64,000 nt of DNA, from positions 682,001 through 746,000 of the forward strand of contig NZ_JAFAIX010000012.1 in the NCBI RefSeq assembly GCF_019236475.1, written 5' to 3'. The notes beneath the pieces were generated by a model. That model did no database searches, was not told the origin of the DNA, and saw only the letters and a program-made list of their open reading frames with translations. This document shows, in pieces, positions 50,801-59,225 of the stretch. Source of the stretch: Chitinophaga sp. Lineage in GTDB: Bacteria > Bacteroidota > Bacteroidia > Chitinophagales > Chitinophagaceae. How positions within the stretch are numbered: the first letter of the stretch is position 1; every line of letters begins with the position of its first letter. Both the position numbers and the translations under genes were made by a program.

Positions 50801-53800
50801 CTATATCTCCCCTCTTACCATCTCGCCCAATATCCTCCGATAATGCGCCGACTCCTGTAATACTGGCTCATAGCCCATTACAATCACCTGTTTTCGTGCC
50901 CGCGACAACGTTACCAATAACTTCCGATCTACCTCTATAGCCGCATCTTCCCAACAAAACTGCCCCAAACACTGAAGCGTCTGCACTTGTGCGGCATGAT
51001 ATACGGCCAAAGAGACAATAATGATATCATTCTCGGAGCCCTGGAAGCGCTCTACCGTATCTATATTAATACCCTGTAAATCCTTATCGTCCGCGATCAT
51101 TTCCCGTATCAGGCTGATCTGTGTACGCCACGGCGTTACTACTCCTACCGTATCTTTTGTGAAGTCCTTGCCATAACGATTTCGTAGGTAACGCAGTAAA
51201 TCGGCTACCCTGGCGGCTTCTGTAGTATTCATCTTAGACGTGGGCTCATACGGGCTGGGGATAAAGACCTTCCGGCCCAAGGATAGTAATCTGTCCCAAC
51301 CATCTCTACTATAGCTACTGGCATCGAAATTTTCCTGTTGCTCCCGCCGTCCGGAAGATAACTGTCCGGCGTAGTAAGGATTGACGAGGCTGGCAATGCT
51401 GTCGTGCATACGGAAATGGGTATTCAACATGCCCCAGGAGCTATGCCATTTCTGGTTTTTACATTGCTGCATCAACCTTTCGAAGATAGAAGACCGTAAA
51501 TCAGCAATGCCCAACTGCTGTAATTCTGCACTGCGTGTAGCGCAGAAAAAGCTTTCCTGGGCTACAACTGGCGGCAATTGATTCTGATCGCCAATCAGGA
51601 TGAACTTCCGGAAAGGCATTAGCAGTCCTAATAATTGTGGTTCTGTGAGTTGGGATGCTTCGTCTGTGATCAATACATCCGGCGGAATGCCCATCATCAT
51701 CAGTAAATCCAGGCGGGTAGCCATGGTGGCTACGGTGCCCACAAATACCCGATGGCTGGTAATAAACTGCCTGGCCTCCTCTAAGGAGCCGTTTAGGCAG
51801 TAATCCCGCAGCGTTACCGCTGAAGGGGTATTTCTGCCACCCATGCGCAGATATGGAATCTTACGGGCATCCAGCTTCAATGAGATTTCTTCTACCGCCT
51901 TATTGGTAAAGGCAACAATGATAACATGGTTGCTGCGTTGTACCAGTTCAGCAGTAATGGTAGTGAGCAAGGCAGACGTTTTGCCCGTTCCGGGAGGTCC
52001 CTGTAACAAGTAGAAATCCTCTGCTGCTACGGCATCCCGTACGATTTGTTCCTGGTTACTGTTGAACATTGTGGGAACAGGGATCTCCAGTTCTTTAATA
52101 CGAGGTGTTCTGAGTCCTAACAATAATTCCGCTTTGTTGCGATATTGCGGCGCCAGCATATAGAACAGCGAAGCCGCTGCTATCCAGTAGTTCGATTCAA
52201 ATATATCGTGCTCGATGATCCATTCTTCGTATTGACGGAAGAAATCCAAGGTCATCTGGCGGTTGTTCAGTGAGAATATGAGATAGTCTTTTCCCAGTTC
52301 ATCAATGCGGCCTTTCAGCAGTTGTTGCTGGAGAGGCGCCAGTTCTGTGCCTGTACGCGGATAAATAATGGCCGTATCCCCTACCCTGAAATTATGACTC
52401 ACGGGAAGGACTATATCAAAAATGACGGAACTGCTGGTGGTATCAAACTCCCGGAACTGCAATCCGGGGATAATATTGAACCTGGAGGCCTTTTCGTCTT
52501 CCTGTTGCAACCATAAAGCCGCAAATCCATCCGCGTCATCTTCCCGGTGAACCTCAGAGAACATACCGCATTTAGCCTGTAAATACTCTCGTAGCAAGAA
52601 GGATAGAAACTCCTTGTAATAGGTTTTGAGCGTATCTGGAGCGGATGTCCAGGCGCGTTCAAAGGCCATGAAAGGCTCCACGCTAAAAGGCGGAAGGCCA
52701 ATAGCTGCCGTGCTGTTGATGTCCGACAGGATCTCGTATTCTCCGGATGCCAATCGTAATAACATGGCCACTACTTCATTTCGCAGTTGTAGCAAGGCAT
52801 TTTCGGAAGCATGGGTACTACTGACGTTGCGCAGTGGTTGCGATTCCGCAGCAGAATATAAAATAGCGGAGCTACCCTTCCGGTGACGCCCGAAGGCAGA
52901 CCGTAGTAAGAGGTTATAGCCCACCACCTGCATTTCATGATTCTTCCAGGTATTGAATTCCGGCGCTTTACCGCTTTTCAACTCGAAGATCTCTTTCCTA
53001 TTGGGATCTGTTGCATCTTCCGCCATGATATCCAGACGTCCCTGGATGCCATAGCTGGAAGAAAAGAAAGTAGGTTCTATCTGTACCGGTTTATCTTGTA
53101 GCTCTTTTACGGTCTGGTGAAGGTTTCCCCAGTGTGATTGCCGGATATCGCGGAACATTTCATTAATCTTATCCCGACCATAGGCGGCAGCCTGTAGAAC
53201 ATTGTCCGCCACTGCCTCTTTGAAAGAGGTTTTAAAGTCTATTTCCCGATTACGAAGCATTTCATCCAGCAGCGCATTCACGAGGTTTCCGCGGAATGCA
53301 GCAGGGCTGGAAGGTTGCGGCACCAGTTTCTTTACCAGGTATAGTAATTTGTTGGAGCCTTTATGATTGAAGCATTCGGCTAGGTCGCTGATATCGATGA
53401 GTAGATCGGGTTCCAGCACGAACTGACTTTCAGCGGTAGTGGTATAGATGAGTGGTGTCTCCCCATCAGCATCCGTCTCTGTTTCCTGTCGACAATGCAT
53501 CACATGGATAGAATCATATGGACGTAACTGACCATGTAAAGTCATGACAGTAGCCGATTCTAGACCTTCTAACGACAACTGGAAATCGCCTTGTTCGTCA
53601 TTTCTCACCATCAGCACGCAGGAGTATTTGCCCTGGCGGCCTGTTGCCAGTGGCCCCACTGCTGTGACCATACATTTCAAGGAGTCTATACTTGCAGGTC
53701 GCTGCCGAACATTGCGAGCGAGCGTTTTATCGCCTGTTTCGTAGTAGGTTTCCGAGAGGTGCAGGGGAATGACGTCTTCATAAAACCAGGAAACTGCCTC

Positions 53801-54109
53801 TGCCAGCGCCTTTATACACAAGCTGTGTTCTTCCGGCTGTAAGGGAAAAAGAGAGCGTGTAGCCCTGGTAGTTAGTATGCGAAGGGTCGTTAGTTGTTGC
53901 TGAATATCCGGGGGGATGACTTCTTTATCGAAGTAGAATTGCATGCGCGCGAACAGGTTTCCGAAAGAGCGATGTTCTTCGCGGGTAAGGTCGCGGAAGA
54001 GGCTTTCGAGAATCAGTTTATAAGCTCTGATTTTATCCGCTGGCAGCGGGGTATTCGCTGCTTCGGTTATGCGGGCGTAGAACGCCGCTGCTTTTTGGGT
54101 TGCGCGCAT
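50801..54109 (-). CDS. Large nuclease-helicase: RecB/Cas4-like PD-(D/E)XK domain plus superfamily I helicase
   Basis: The ATG at 54109 gives 1102 residues; a TTG at 54127 is the alternative. A N-terminal region without named motifs is followed by a nuclease core near 350-400: GRLDIMAEDA (Asp), EIFELKSGKAPEF (Glu-x-Lys) and WKNHEMQVVGYN, the PD-(D/E)XK arrangement of RecB, AddB and Cas4. The helicase half has Walker A GPPGTGKTSALLTTI near 708, Walker B ITDEASQLTEPQLLGL near 816, GDQNQLPPVV, RVADLLRYL, VERFQGSENDIIIVSLA and RKLLVTLSRARKQVIVMG, as in Dna2/Upf1-like enzymes. I see no clear four-Cys Fe-S pattern. Likely DNA end processing or repair. Confidence 0.85.
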   Translation of the reverse strand: MRATQKAAAFYARITEAANTPLPADKIRAYKLILESLFRDLTREEHRSFGNLFARMQFYFDKEVIPPDIQQQLTTLRILTTRATRSLFPLQPEEHSLCIKALAEAVSWFYEDVIPLHLSETYYETGDKTLARNVRQRPASIDSLKCMVTAVGPLATGRQGKYSCVLMVRNDEQGDFQLSLEGLESATVMTLHGQLRPYDSIHVMHCRQETETDADGETPLIYTTTAESQFVLEPDLLIDISDLAECFNHKGSNKLLYLVKKLVPQPSSPAAFRGNLVNALLDEMLRNREIDFKTSFKEAVADNVLQAAAYGRDKINEMFRDIRQSHWGNLHQTVKELQDKPVQIEPTFFSSSYGIQGRLDIMAEDATDPNRKEIFELKSGKAPEFNTWKNHEMQVVGYNLLLRSAFGRHRKGSSAILYSAAESQPLRNVSSTHASENALLQLRNEVVAMLLRLASGEYEILSDINSTAAIGLPPFSVEPFMAFERAWTSAPDTLKTYYKEFLSFLLREYLQAKCGMFSEVHREDDADGFAALWLQQEDEKASRFNIIPGLQFREFDTTSSSVIFDIVLPVSHNFRVGDTAIIYPRTGTELAPLQQQLLKGRIDELGKDYLIFSLNNRQMTLDFFRQYEEWIIEHDIFESNYWIAAASLFYMLAPQYRNKAELLLGLRTPRIKELEIPVPTMFNSNQEQIVRDAVAAEDFYLLQGPPGTGKTSALLTTITAELVQRSNHVIIVAFTNKAVEEISLKLDARKIPYLRMGGRNTPSAVTLRDYCLNGSLEEARQFITSHRVFVGTVATMATRLDLLMMMGIPPDVLITDEASQLTEPQLLGLLMPFRKFILIGDQNQLPPVVAQESFFCATRSAELQQLGIADLRSSIFERLMQQCKNQKWHSSWGMLNTHFRMHDSIASLVNPYYAGQLSSGRREQQENFDASSYSRDGWDRLLSLGRKVFIPSPYEPTSKMNTTEAARVADLLRYLRNRYGKDFTKDTVGVVTPWRTQISLIREMIADDKDLQGINIDTVERFQGSENDIIIVSLAVYHAAQVQTLQCLGQFCWEDAAIEVDRKLLVTLSRARKQVIVMGYEPVLQESAHYRRILGEMVRGEI

Positions 54110-54196
54110 TCCTGCAAGATAATGCAATGCCGTACTTTTTGCATCAATGGAGCAATTGTTTTACCTTTCGAATGATTTATAATGTAAACTTTTTTT

Positions 54197-54991
54197 ATGT
54201 CTGCCAAAAAGATAGCCATTATAGGTGGTGGAAATCTGGGAACGGCCATTGCCCAGGGATTGATGAAGAGTGGATTTTCAAAGGCCGCCGATATCACCAT
54301 CACCAAACGTAATACAGATACCCTAGCATCCTTGAAGCATGCGGGTGTACAAGTGGAAAAAGATAACGCCAAAGCCATACGTGGCGCGGAAGTAGTCATT
54401 GTAGCGCTGAAGCCTTACAATGTGCGCGAAGTATTGCAGGAGTTCAGCGGAGAATTCCGTCCGGATCAAATCCTGATCAGTGTAGTTACCGGCGTTAGTA
54501 TAGATGACCTGGAGCGTATTGTACCAGGCATGGCAGTGGTGAGAGCAATGCCCAATACGGCCATAGCCATCCAGGAATCCATGACCTGTCTTTGTTTTAA
54601 GAATGCCTCCGAAGAGCAAACCCGTTTTGTAACGGAGATGTTCAACCAACTGGGATCTGCAGTTAGCATAGATGAAAAGCTGATGGATGCTGCTACTGTA
54701 TTGGGCGCCTGTGGCATTGCCTATGCGCTACGCTTCATTCGTGCTAATATCCAGGGAGGTATTGAAATTGGATTTGATGCACGTACTGCCAGTCTGATCG
54801 CTGCCCAAACAGTGAAAGGGGCGGCGGAACTACTGATACGTGAGAATCGTCATCCTGAAGAGGAAATAGATAAAGTAACTACCCCTAAAGGCTGTACCAT
54901 TGCCGGTTTGAACGAAATGGAGCACCAGGGATTCAGTTCTTCCCTTATAAAAGGTATTACCGCTTCTTATAATAAGATTGTGAAGGGTTAA
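54197..54991 (+). CDS. proC: Pyrroline-5-carboxylate reductase
   Basis: 264 residues. NADPH motif IAIIGGGNLGTAIAQGLM at about 5-22; VVRAMPNTAIAIQESMTCLC, the DAATVLGACGIAYALRFI helix and DKVTTPKGCTIAGLNEMEHQGF near the end are typical of ProC. It makes L-proline from pyrroline-5-carboxylate. Divergent from the nuclease-helicase gene with about 90 bp between; convergent with sixA with a 4-base overlap. Confidence 0.95.
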   Translation: MSAKKIAIIGGGNLGTAIAQGLMKSGFSKAADITITKRNTDTLASLKHAGVQVEKDNAKAIRGAEVVIVALKPYNVREVLQEFSGEFRPDQILISVVTGVSIDDLERIVPGMAVVRAMPNTAIAIQESMTCLCFKNASEEQTRFVTEMFNQLGSAVSIDEKLMDAATVLGACGIAYALRFIRANIQGGIEIGFDARTASLIAAQTVKGAAELLIRENRHPEEEIDKVTTPKGCTIAGLNEMEHQGFSSSLIKGITASYNKIVKG

Positions 54992-55482
54992 TCCTTCCTA
55001 GGATAATCAAAAAACAGGAAAGTTTTTTTTGCGCGATCGAAATCGGACCAGGTTTCGATATCTGCCTGTATGGCGAATACGCCAGCAGTGGGAACATTGT
55101 CTATCCGGATTTCTTCTGTGAGATAGTTTGCAAAGTCAGTGATACCGGGGTTATGGGCGTAGATCGCCACTGTGTTGAAGTCATCATCGATTTTGGTGAT
55201 TACTTTGAGGAAAGTGGAAGCATAGCAGAGATATAATTCCTCTTCCATGAGGATAGCCTGTTTTGGGTATTTCCACATGTCTGCCATGAGTTTGGCGGTA
55301 GTCCGCGTACGTTTGGCTGGACTTGAAATGATCAGTTCTGGCACTACCCCTTTGTTCATGAGGCGTTCTGCCATTTCCGGCGCATTTTGTTTACCTCTTT
55401 TGTTGAGAGGCCGATCAAAATCGTCCGTATTGGGATCATTCCAACTGGATTTTGCATGTCGGATAAGCAGCAATGTTTTCAT
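54988..55482 (-). CDS. SixA-like histidine phosphatase
   Basis: 164 residues. Histidine-phosphatase motif LIRHAKSSWND with Arg8-His9, followed by DFDRPLNKRGKQNAP, SSPAKRTRTTA and the second His in YAHNPGITDF. SixA removes phosphate from histidine residues of phosphotransfer proteins in E. coli; the present protein may instead act on other phosphorylated targets. It is a single gene. Confidence 0.86.
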   Translation of the reverse strand: MKTLLLIRHAKSSWNDPNTDDFDRPLNKRGKQNAPEMAERLMNKGVVPELIISSPAKRTRTTAKLMADMWKYPKQAILMEEELYLCYASTFLKVITKIDDDFNTVAIYAHNPGITDFANYLTEEIRIDNVPTAGVFAIQADIETWSDFDRAKKTFLFFDYPRKD

Positions 55483-55641
55483 GGGCTGAAAACGGATTGT
55501 TTACGAATCGAAAATAAGGATTTTAAAGAAAGTTAATAGGATCAAGGGAAATAGGAATCGCTCTCTTTTGATTTAAGATAAAATTAACATCAGAACAGAG
55601 AAAAGGTTGATAAATAGCGCCTTGCAAGTGCATTAAAGCAG

Positions 55642-55665
55642 AAAAGCTCCCAATGGGGAGCTTTT
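55642..55665. terminator. Hairpin terminator downstream of the PurF-like gene
   Basis: AAAAGCTCCC pairs with GGGAGCTTTT around a short AATG loop; T-runs on both strands are within the stem. It is 30 bases past the stop of the gene ending at 55695. The remaining bases 55483-55641 hold no gene that I can recognise. Confidence 0.8.
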
Positions 55666-55694
55666 CCTGTAATATGATAAAACAGCCGGAGCTA

Positions 55695-57542
55695 TTAGTA
55701 ACCTCTTTCGTTTTTACCTTCCATGTAGTTCATGAAGGCTTTGTTTACCACGCGGTTGCCGCCTGGAGTAGGATAATTTCCGGTGAAGTACCAGTCGCCC
55801 AGGTTATTCGGACAAGCTTCGTGCAGACTTTCGATGGATTGGTAGATCACTTCGATTTCAGCGTTGATGCCTTGTGGAGTAAGGATTTGAGCGATTTTAG
55901 CAGAGATTTCCGCTGGGGTGAAAGGTTCATACACTTTTTTCACCACGTTCTGTGCATGGAGCGTATTGGTACGTTCCAATTCTTTACACAGGCCGTATGC
56001 TTCTTGGAGGATATGTTCTTTACCTTGTTCTTTCAGCAGGGCGATAGCAGCCTGGAATGCCACGAAATCTCCCATTTTACTCATATCGATACCATAGCAG
56101 TCAGGATATCTGATTTGTGGTGCAGAAGAAACGATGATAATGCGTTTTGGTCCGAGGCGGTCCAGCATTTTAACGATACTTTCCTTCAGCGTTGTACCAC
56201 GAACGATAGAGTCATCGATTACCACCAATGAGTCTATGCCTGGTCTAACAGTACCGTAGGTGATATCGTACACGTGCTGCACCATTTCATTACGGCTAGA
56301 ATCTTCCGTGATGAAAGTTCTCATTTTCACATCCTTGATCGCGATTTTATCGATACGGATGCGGCGGTTCACCATTTCTGTGAGTTTCTCCGGATCGACT
56401 TCATTACCCCAGGAAAGGATTCTTTCCACTTTGATTTTGTTGAGATAGTCTTCCAGACCTTTCAGGAGGCCATAGAAGGCTACTTCAGCCGTGTTAGGGA
56501 TGAAGGAGAAGATAGTGTTACGGAGATCGTTGTCAATCGCCTTCAGTACGGTTCCGGAGAGGTTGCGACCGAGGGCAGTACGTTCTTTATAGATTTTCTC
56601 GTCGTTACCTCTGGAGAAGTAGATTCTTTCGAAGCTGCAGGCTTTACGTTCTTTTGGTTCGAGGATTTGCTCGATTGCGTATTCGCCATTTGCTTTCACG
56701 ATGAGCGCATTACCTGGCATCAGTTCCAGTACTTCATTTTCGCCAACGTTGAAAGTGGTACGGATAGCTGCTCTTTCAGAAGCTGCTACGATCACATCAT
56801 CGTTGATATAGTAGTAAGAAGGACGGATACCGTTTGGATCGCGGATCACGAAAGCATCGCCAGTACCGATAAGGCCAGCGGCGTGATAACCGCCATCGAA
56901 CATAGAGAACGCTTGTTGCAGGATATTTTTGATGTTGAGGCCATTGCGGCGCACCTCATCTTCTTTGCAGATAAAGTGGTGAACAGTTTCCAGCATTGCA
57001 GCGAGGTCACTGTTTTTGTATACTTCGCCTGGGTTTACGTCTAGGAATTTGAAGAGTTCATCTGCGTTTACCAGGTTGAAGTTACCTGCCATAGCGAGGT
57101 TGCGGGCAGGGATGGTATTATATCTGACAAAGGGGTGGCAGAGTTCCACATTATTTTTTCCTTGGGTTGCGTAGCGGAGGTGTCCCAGCAGCAGTTCTCC
57201 AAGGAATTTGGTATGCCCTTTCATCAGTCCCGGATATTTGGTGATCTCGGGTTGATATTTTTCGATTTCCTGAATTTCGTCCCTTATTTTGCTGAAGACG
57301 TCGCCAATTGCCTGTGGGGCGGAGCTACGTACACGGTGCATAAAAGGAACGCCTGGTTCAGTATCTAATTTTACCGCAGCTACACCAGCGCCATCCTGGC
57401 CCCTGTTGTGCTGCTTTTCCATGAGCAGATAAAGTTTGTTCAGCCCATAAAAAACAGTTCCATATTTCTGTTGGTAATACGAGAACGGTTTTCTCAATCT
57501 AATAAATGCCAGTCCGCATTCATGCTTGATCGCATCACTCAT
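55695..57542 (-). CDS. Amidophosphoribosyltransferase-like protein (PurF family)
   Basis: The ATG at 57542 is used (615 residues); a TTG at 57563 is the alternative. The N-terminus is MSDAIKHECGLAFIRL, so the catalytic Cys9 would need removal of an eight-residue propeptide, as in B. subtilis PurF. KQHNRGQDGAGVAAV and LGHLRYATQGKNN belong to the class II glutamine amidotransferase domain; the PRPP loop is VVIDDSIVRGTTLKESI in the C-terminal phosphoribosyltransferase domain. The catalysed step is the first of purine synthesis. The chain is over 100 residues longer than classical PurF; Bacteroidota often have a second, classical PurF. No purine genes are adjacent. A TAACTTTG -7-like box lies at 57568-57561. 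Confidence 0.82.
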   Translation of the reverse strand: MSDAIKHECGLAFIRLRKPFSYYQQKYGTVFYGLNKLYLLMEKQHNRGQDGAGVAAVKLDTEPGVPFMHRVRSSAPQAIGDVFSKIRDEIQEIEKYQPEITKYPGLMKGHTKFLGELLLGHLRYATQGKNNVELCHPFVRYNTIPARNLAMAGNFNLVNADELFKFLDVNPGEVYKNSDLAAMLETVHHFICKEDEVRRNGLNIKNILQQAFSMFDGGYHAAGLIGTGDAFVIRDPNGIRPSYYYINDDVIVAASERAAIRTTFNVGENEVLELMPGNALIVKANGEYAIEQILEPKERKACSFERIYFSRGNDEKIYKERTALGRNLSGTVLKAIDNDLRNTIFSFIPNTAEVAFYGLLKGLEDYLNKIKVERILSWGNEVDPEKLTEMVNRRIRIDKIAIKDVKMRTFITEDSSRNEMVQHVYDITYGTVRPGIDSLVVIDDSIVRGTTLKESIVKMLDRLGPKRIIIVSSAPQIRYPDCYGIDMSKMGDFVAFQAAIALLKEQGKEHILQEAYGLCKELERTNTLHAQNVVKKVYEPFTPAEISAKIAQILTPQGINAEIEVIYQSIESLHEACPNNLGDWYFTGNYPTPGGNRVVNKAFMNYMEGKNERGY

Positions 57543-57624
57543 GCCTGAAAATTGAAGATGCAAAGTTACGGCAAATAAAATTAACCCGCGTCATGTGAGC
57601 GTAACACGGGGATGGATACAAATG

Positions 57625-57657
57625 AAAAGCGGCACAGATCAACTCTGTGCCGCTTTT
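57625..57657 (-). terminator. Intrinsic terminator after the SurA-like gene
   Basis: AAAAGCGGCACAGA pairs perfectly with TCTGTGCCGCTTTT around a 5-base loop, 22 bases after the stop of the gene ending at 57679. Confidence 0.88.
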
Positions 57658-57678
57658 CGAATACGTTAAAGTTTGGAA

Positions 57679-59061
57679 CTATTTTTTGGCTAACTGTCCC
57701 ATCCATTGGCTGATATGGGTACAGGTTTTATATTCCGGATCTACGTTTACGTAGAAAGTAGGTATTTTTTCTGTGAGCCATTTATTGATGGCTTCGGCCT
57801 GTTTGATCATCAGGGTGCGCTGTTGGATACGAGCGTAATCGTCTGTCAGGTTTTCCCTGTGAGGTTGTGTACGTGTTTTCAGGTAAACGAGGCGTACAGC
57901 GGTATGGCCTTCGGCATCGATAAACTGGGTTGGTTTGGTAATACTGCCTGGTTTCAGGGTATCCAGCATCATTACGATTTCCTTTTCGGCAGGGTCATCC
58001 AATTGATCGATAGTGAGCAGGGTACCTTCACCTGTTTTGGATTGCAGCATACCGCCGGTGAATTTCGCGGATGGTTCGTCGCTATAGTCACTTACAGCTT
58101 GCGCGAAAGTGGTTTTATTGGCGATAATTTGACTGCGAACAGAGTCCAGTTTTTCTGTGGCTTTGGCCAGGTCAGATTTGGTAACTGCAGCTCTGATGAG
58201 GATATGTTGAACGGTAATGTTATCTCCCTGACGTTTGATCATCTGGATGATATGATAACCGTGTGCAGACTTGATTGGGTTGGAGATTTCTCCTTCTTTC
58301 AGACGGAAAGCTGCCGCCATAAAGTCTGGGTCCCAGGTATTTTTATCATTACGGTTCATCGGATAGATACCTTTATTATCTTTTACGCCTGGGTCTTCAG
58401 AGTAGAGGATGGCCAGGGATCCGAAGTCAGCTTCTTTATTCAGTACGCGTTTTTTGAACTCCAGGAGGCGATCGATGGCGTATTGGTCCATTTCGCGGGT
58501 CGCTTTTGGAGTGATAACGATCTGTCCTATTTCCAGTTCGGATTCATAGAATTTGAGACTGTCTTTAGGGATAGCGTCGAAATATCTTTTCACTTCAGAA
58601 GGTGTTACTTTCACCTGTTCTATGACTTTATTGCGCATAGCGGTGGCGAGTAAGTTTTCTTTGATGGGCGTACGGAATCTTTCGCGGAGTTGGTATACGG
58701 AGTAGCCGGTAACTTCTTTCATTTTCTCCTTGCTACCGTACATCTGTTCGAAATATCGGATACGGTTTTCCATTTGGCCTTCGATATCGGCATCGCTCAC
58801 TGGGAGGGAGTCGCGTTCGGCCTGGAGTACCATTACTTTTTGGGATATGAGCATTTCCAGCGTTTTGCAGGGGGCATCTGCGGCGAGATGGCCATCTGGG
58901 GAATTGCGTTCCTGATCGGCCAGGGCGCCTTCCATATCAGACTTCAGGATAATTTTATCCCCTACAATACCTATAATTTTATCTGCTACAAGTTTATGCT
59001 GTGCAGAGGCTGCTTGCCCAAGCGTCAGTGTAATAACAGATAAGGCCAGAAGTTTCTTCAT
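57679..59061 (-). CDS. SurA-like periplasmic peptidyl-prolyl isomerase with two parvulin domains
   Basis: The ATG at 59061 starts a clean signal peptide (MKKLLALSVITLTLGQAASAQ); the upstream TTG at 59091 is not used. 460 residues. A SurA N-terminal chaperone part (about 22-165: DKIIGIVGDKIILKSDMEGAL, KVMVLQAERDSLPVSDADIE) precedes two parvulin-type domains, one around 170-275 (YSEDPGVKDNKG ... GYHIIQMIKRQG) and one around 280-390 (QHILIRAAV ... AVSDYSDEPSAKFTGGML). It helps outer-membrane proteins fold. A TATTTTTG -7-like box lies at 59086-59079. Confidence 0.88.
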   Translation of the reverse strand: MKKLLALSVITLTLGQAASAQHKLVADKIIGIVGDKIILKSDMEGALADQERNSPDGHLAADAPCKTLEMLISQKVMVLQAERDSLPVSDADIEGQMENRIRYFEQMYGSKEKMKEVTGYSVYQLRERFRTPIKENLLATAMRNKVIEQVKVTPSEVKRYFDAIPKDSLKFYESELEIGQIVITPKATREMDQYAIDRLLEFKKRVLNKEADFGSLAILYSEDPGVKDNKGIYPMNRNDKNTWDPDFMAAAFRLKEGEISNPIKSAHGYHIIQMIKRQGDNITVQHILIRAAVTKSDLAKATEKLDSVRSQIIANKTTFAQAVSDYSDEPSAKFTGGMLQSKTGEGTLLTIDQLDDPAEKEIVMMLDTLKPGSITKPTQFIDAEGHTAVRLVYLKTRTQPHRENLTDDYARIQQRTLMIKQAEAINKWLTEKIPTFYVNVDPEYKTCTHISQWMGQLAKK

Positions 59062-59169
59062 AAAAAAGTCGTAAAGTTCAAAAATAACCAAATAAAAGTC
59101 AGACCACTACTAAATTTCGACGGATTTAACAAAAGTTTAGATTAGCCCGGGAAAAAGGATGACAGGATC

Positions 59170-59205
59170 AAAAAAAATGCAGCGAAGGGATACTCCGCTG
59201 CATTT
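59170..59205 (-). terminator. Intrinsic terminator after infB
   Basis: On the minus strand AAATGCAGCG pairs with CGCTGCATTT around an 11-base loop and continues into a run of T (complement of the A-run at 59170-59177). It lies 20 bases after the infB stop. Confidence 0.88.
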
Positions 59206-59225
59206 AAGCATATTAGGATGAGCTC

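Noticed and set aside
50801..54109. Nuclease-helicase as part of a CRISPR-Cas or known defence operon
   Set aside because: No cas genes, arrays or defence genes nearby; neighbours are proC, dusB and a lone HNH-like gene.
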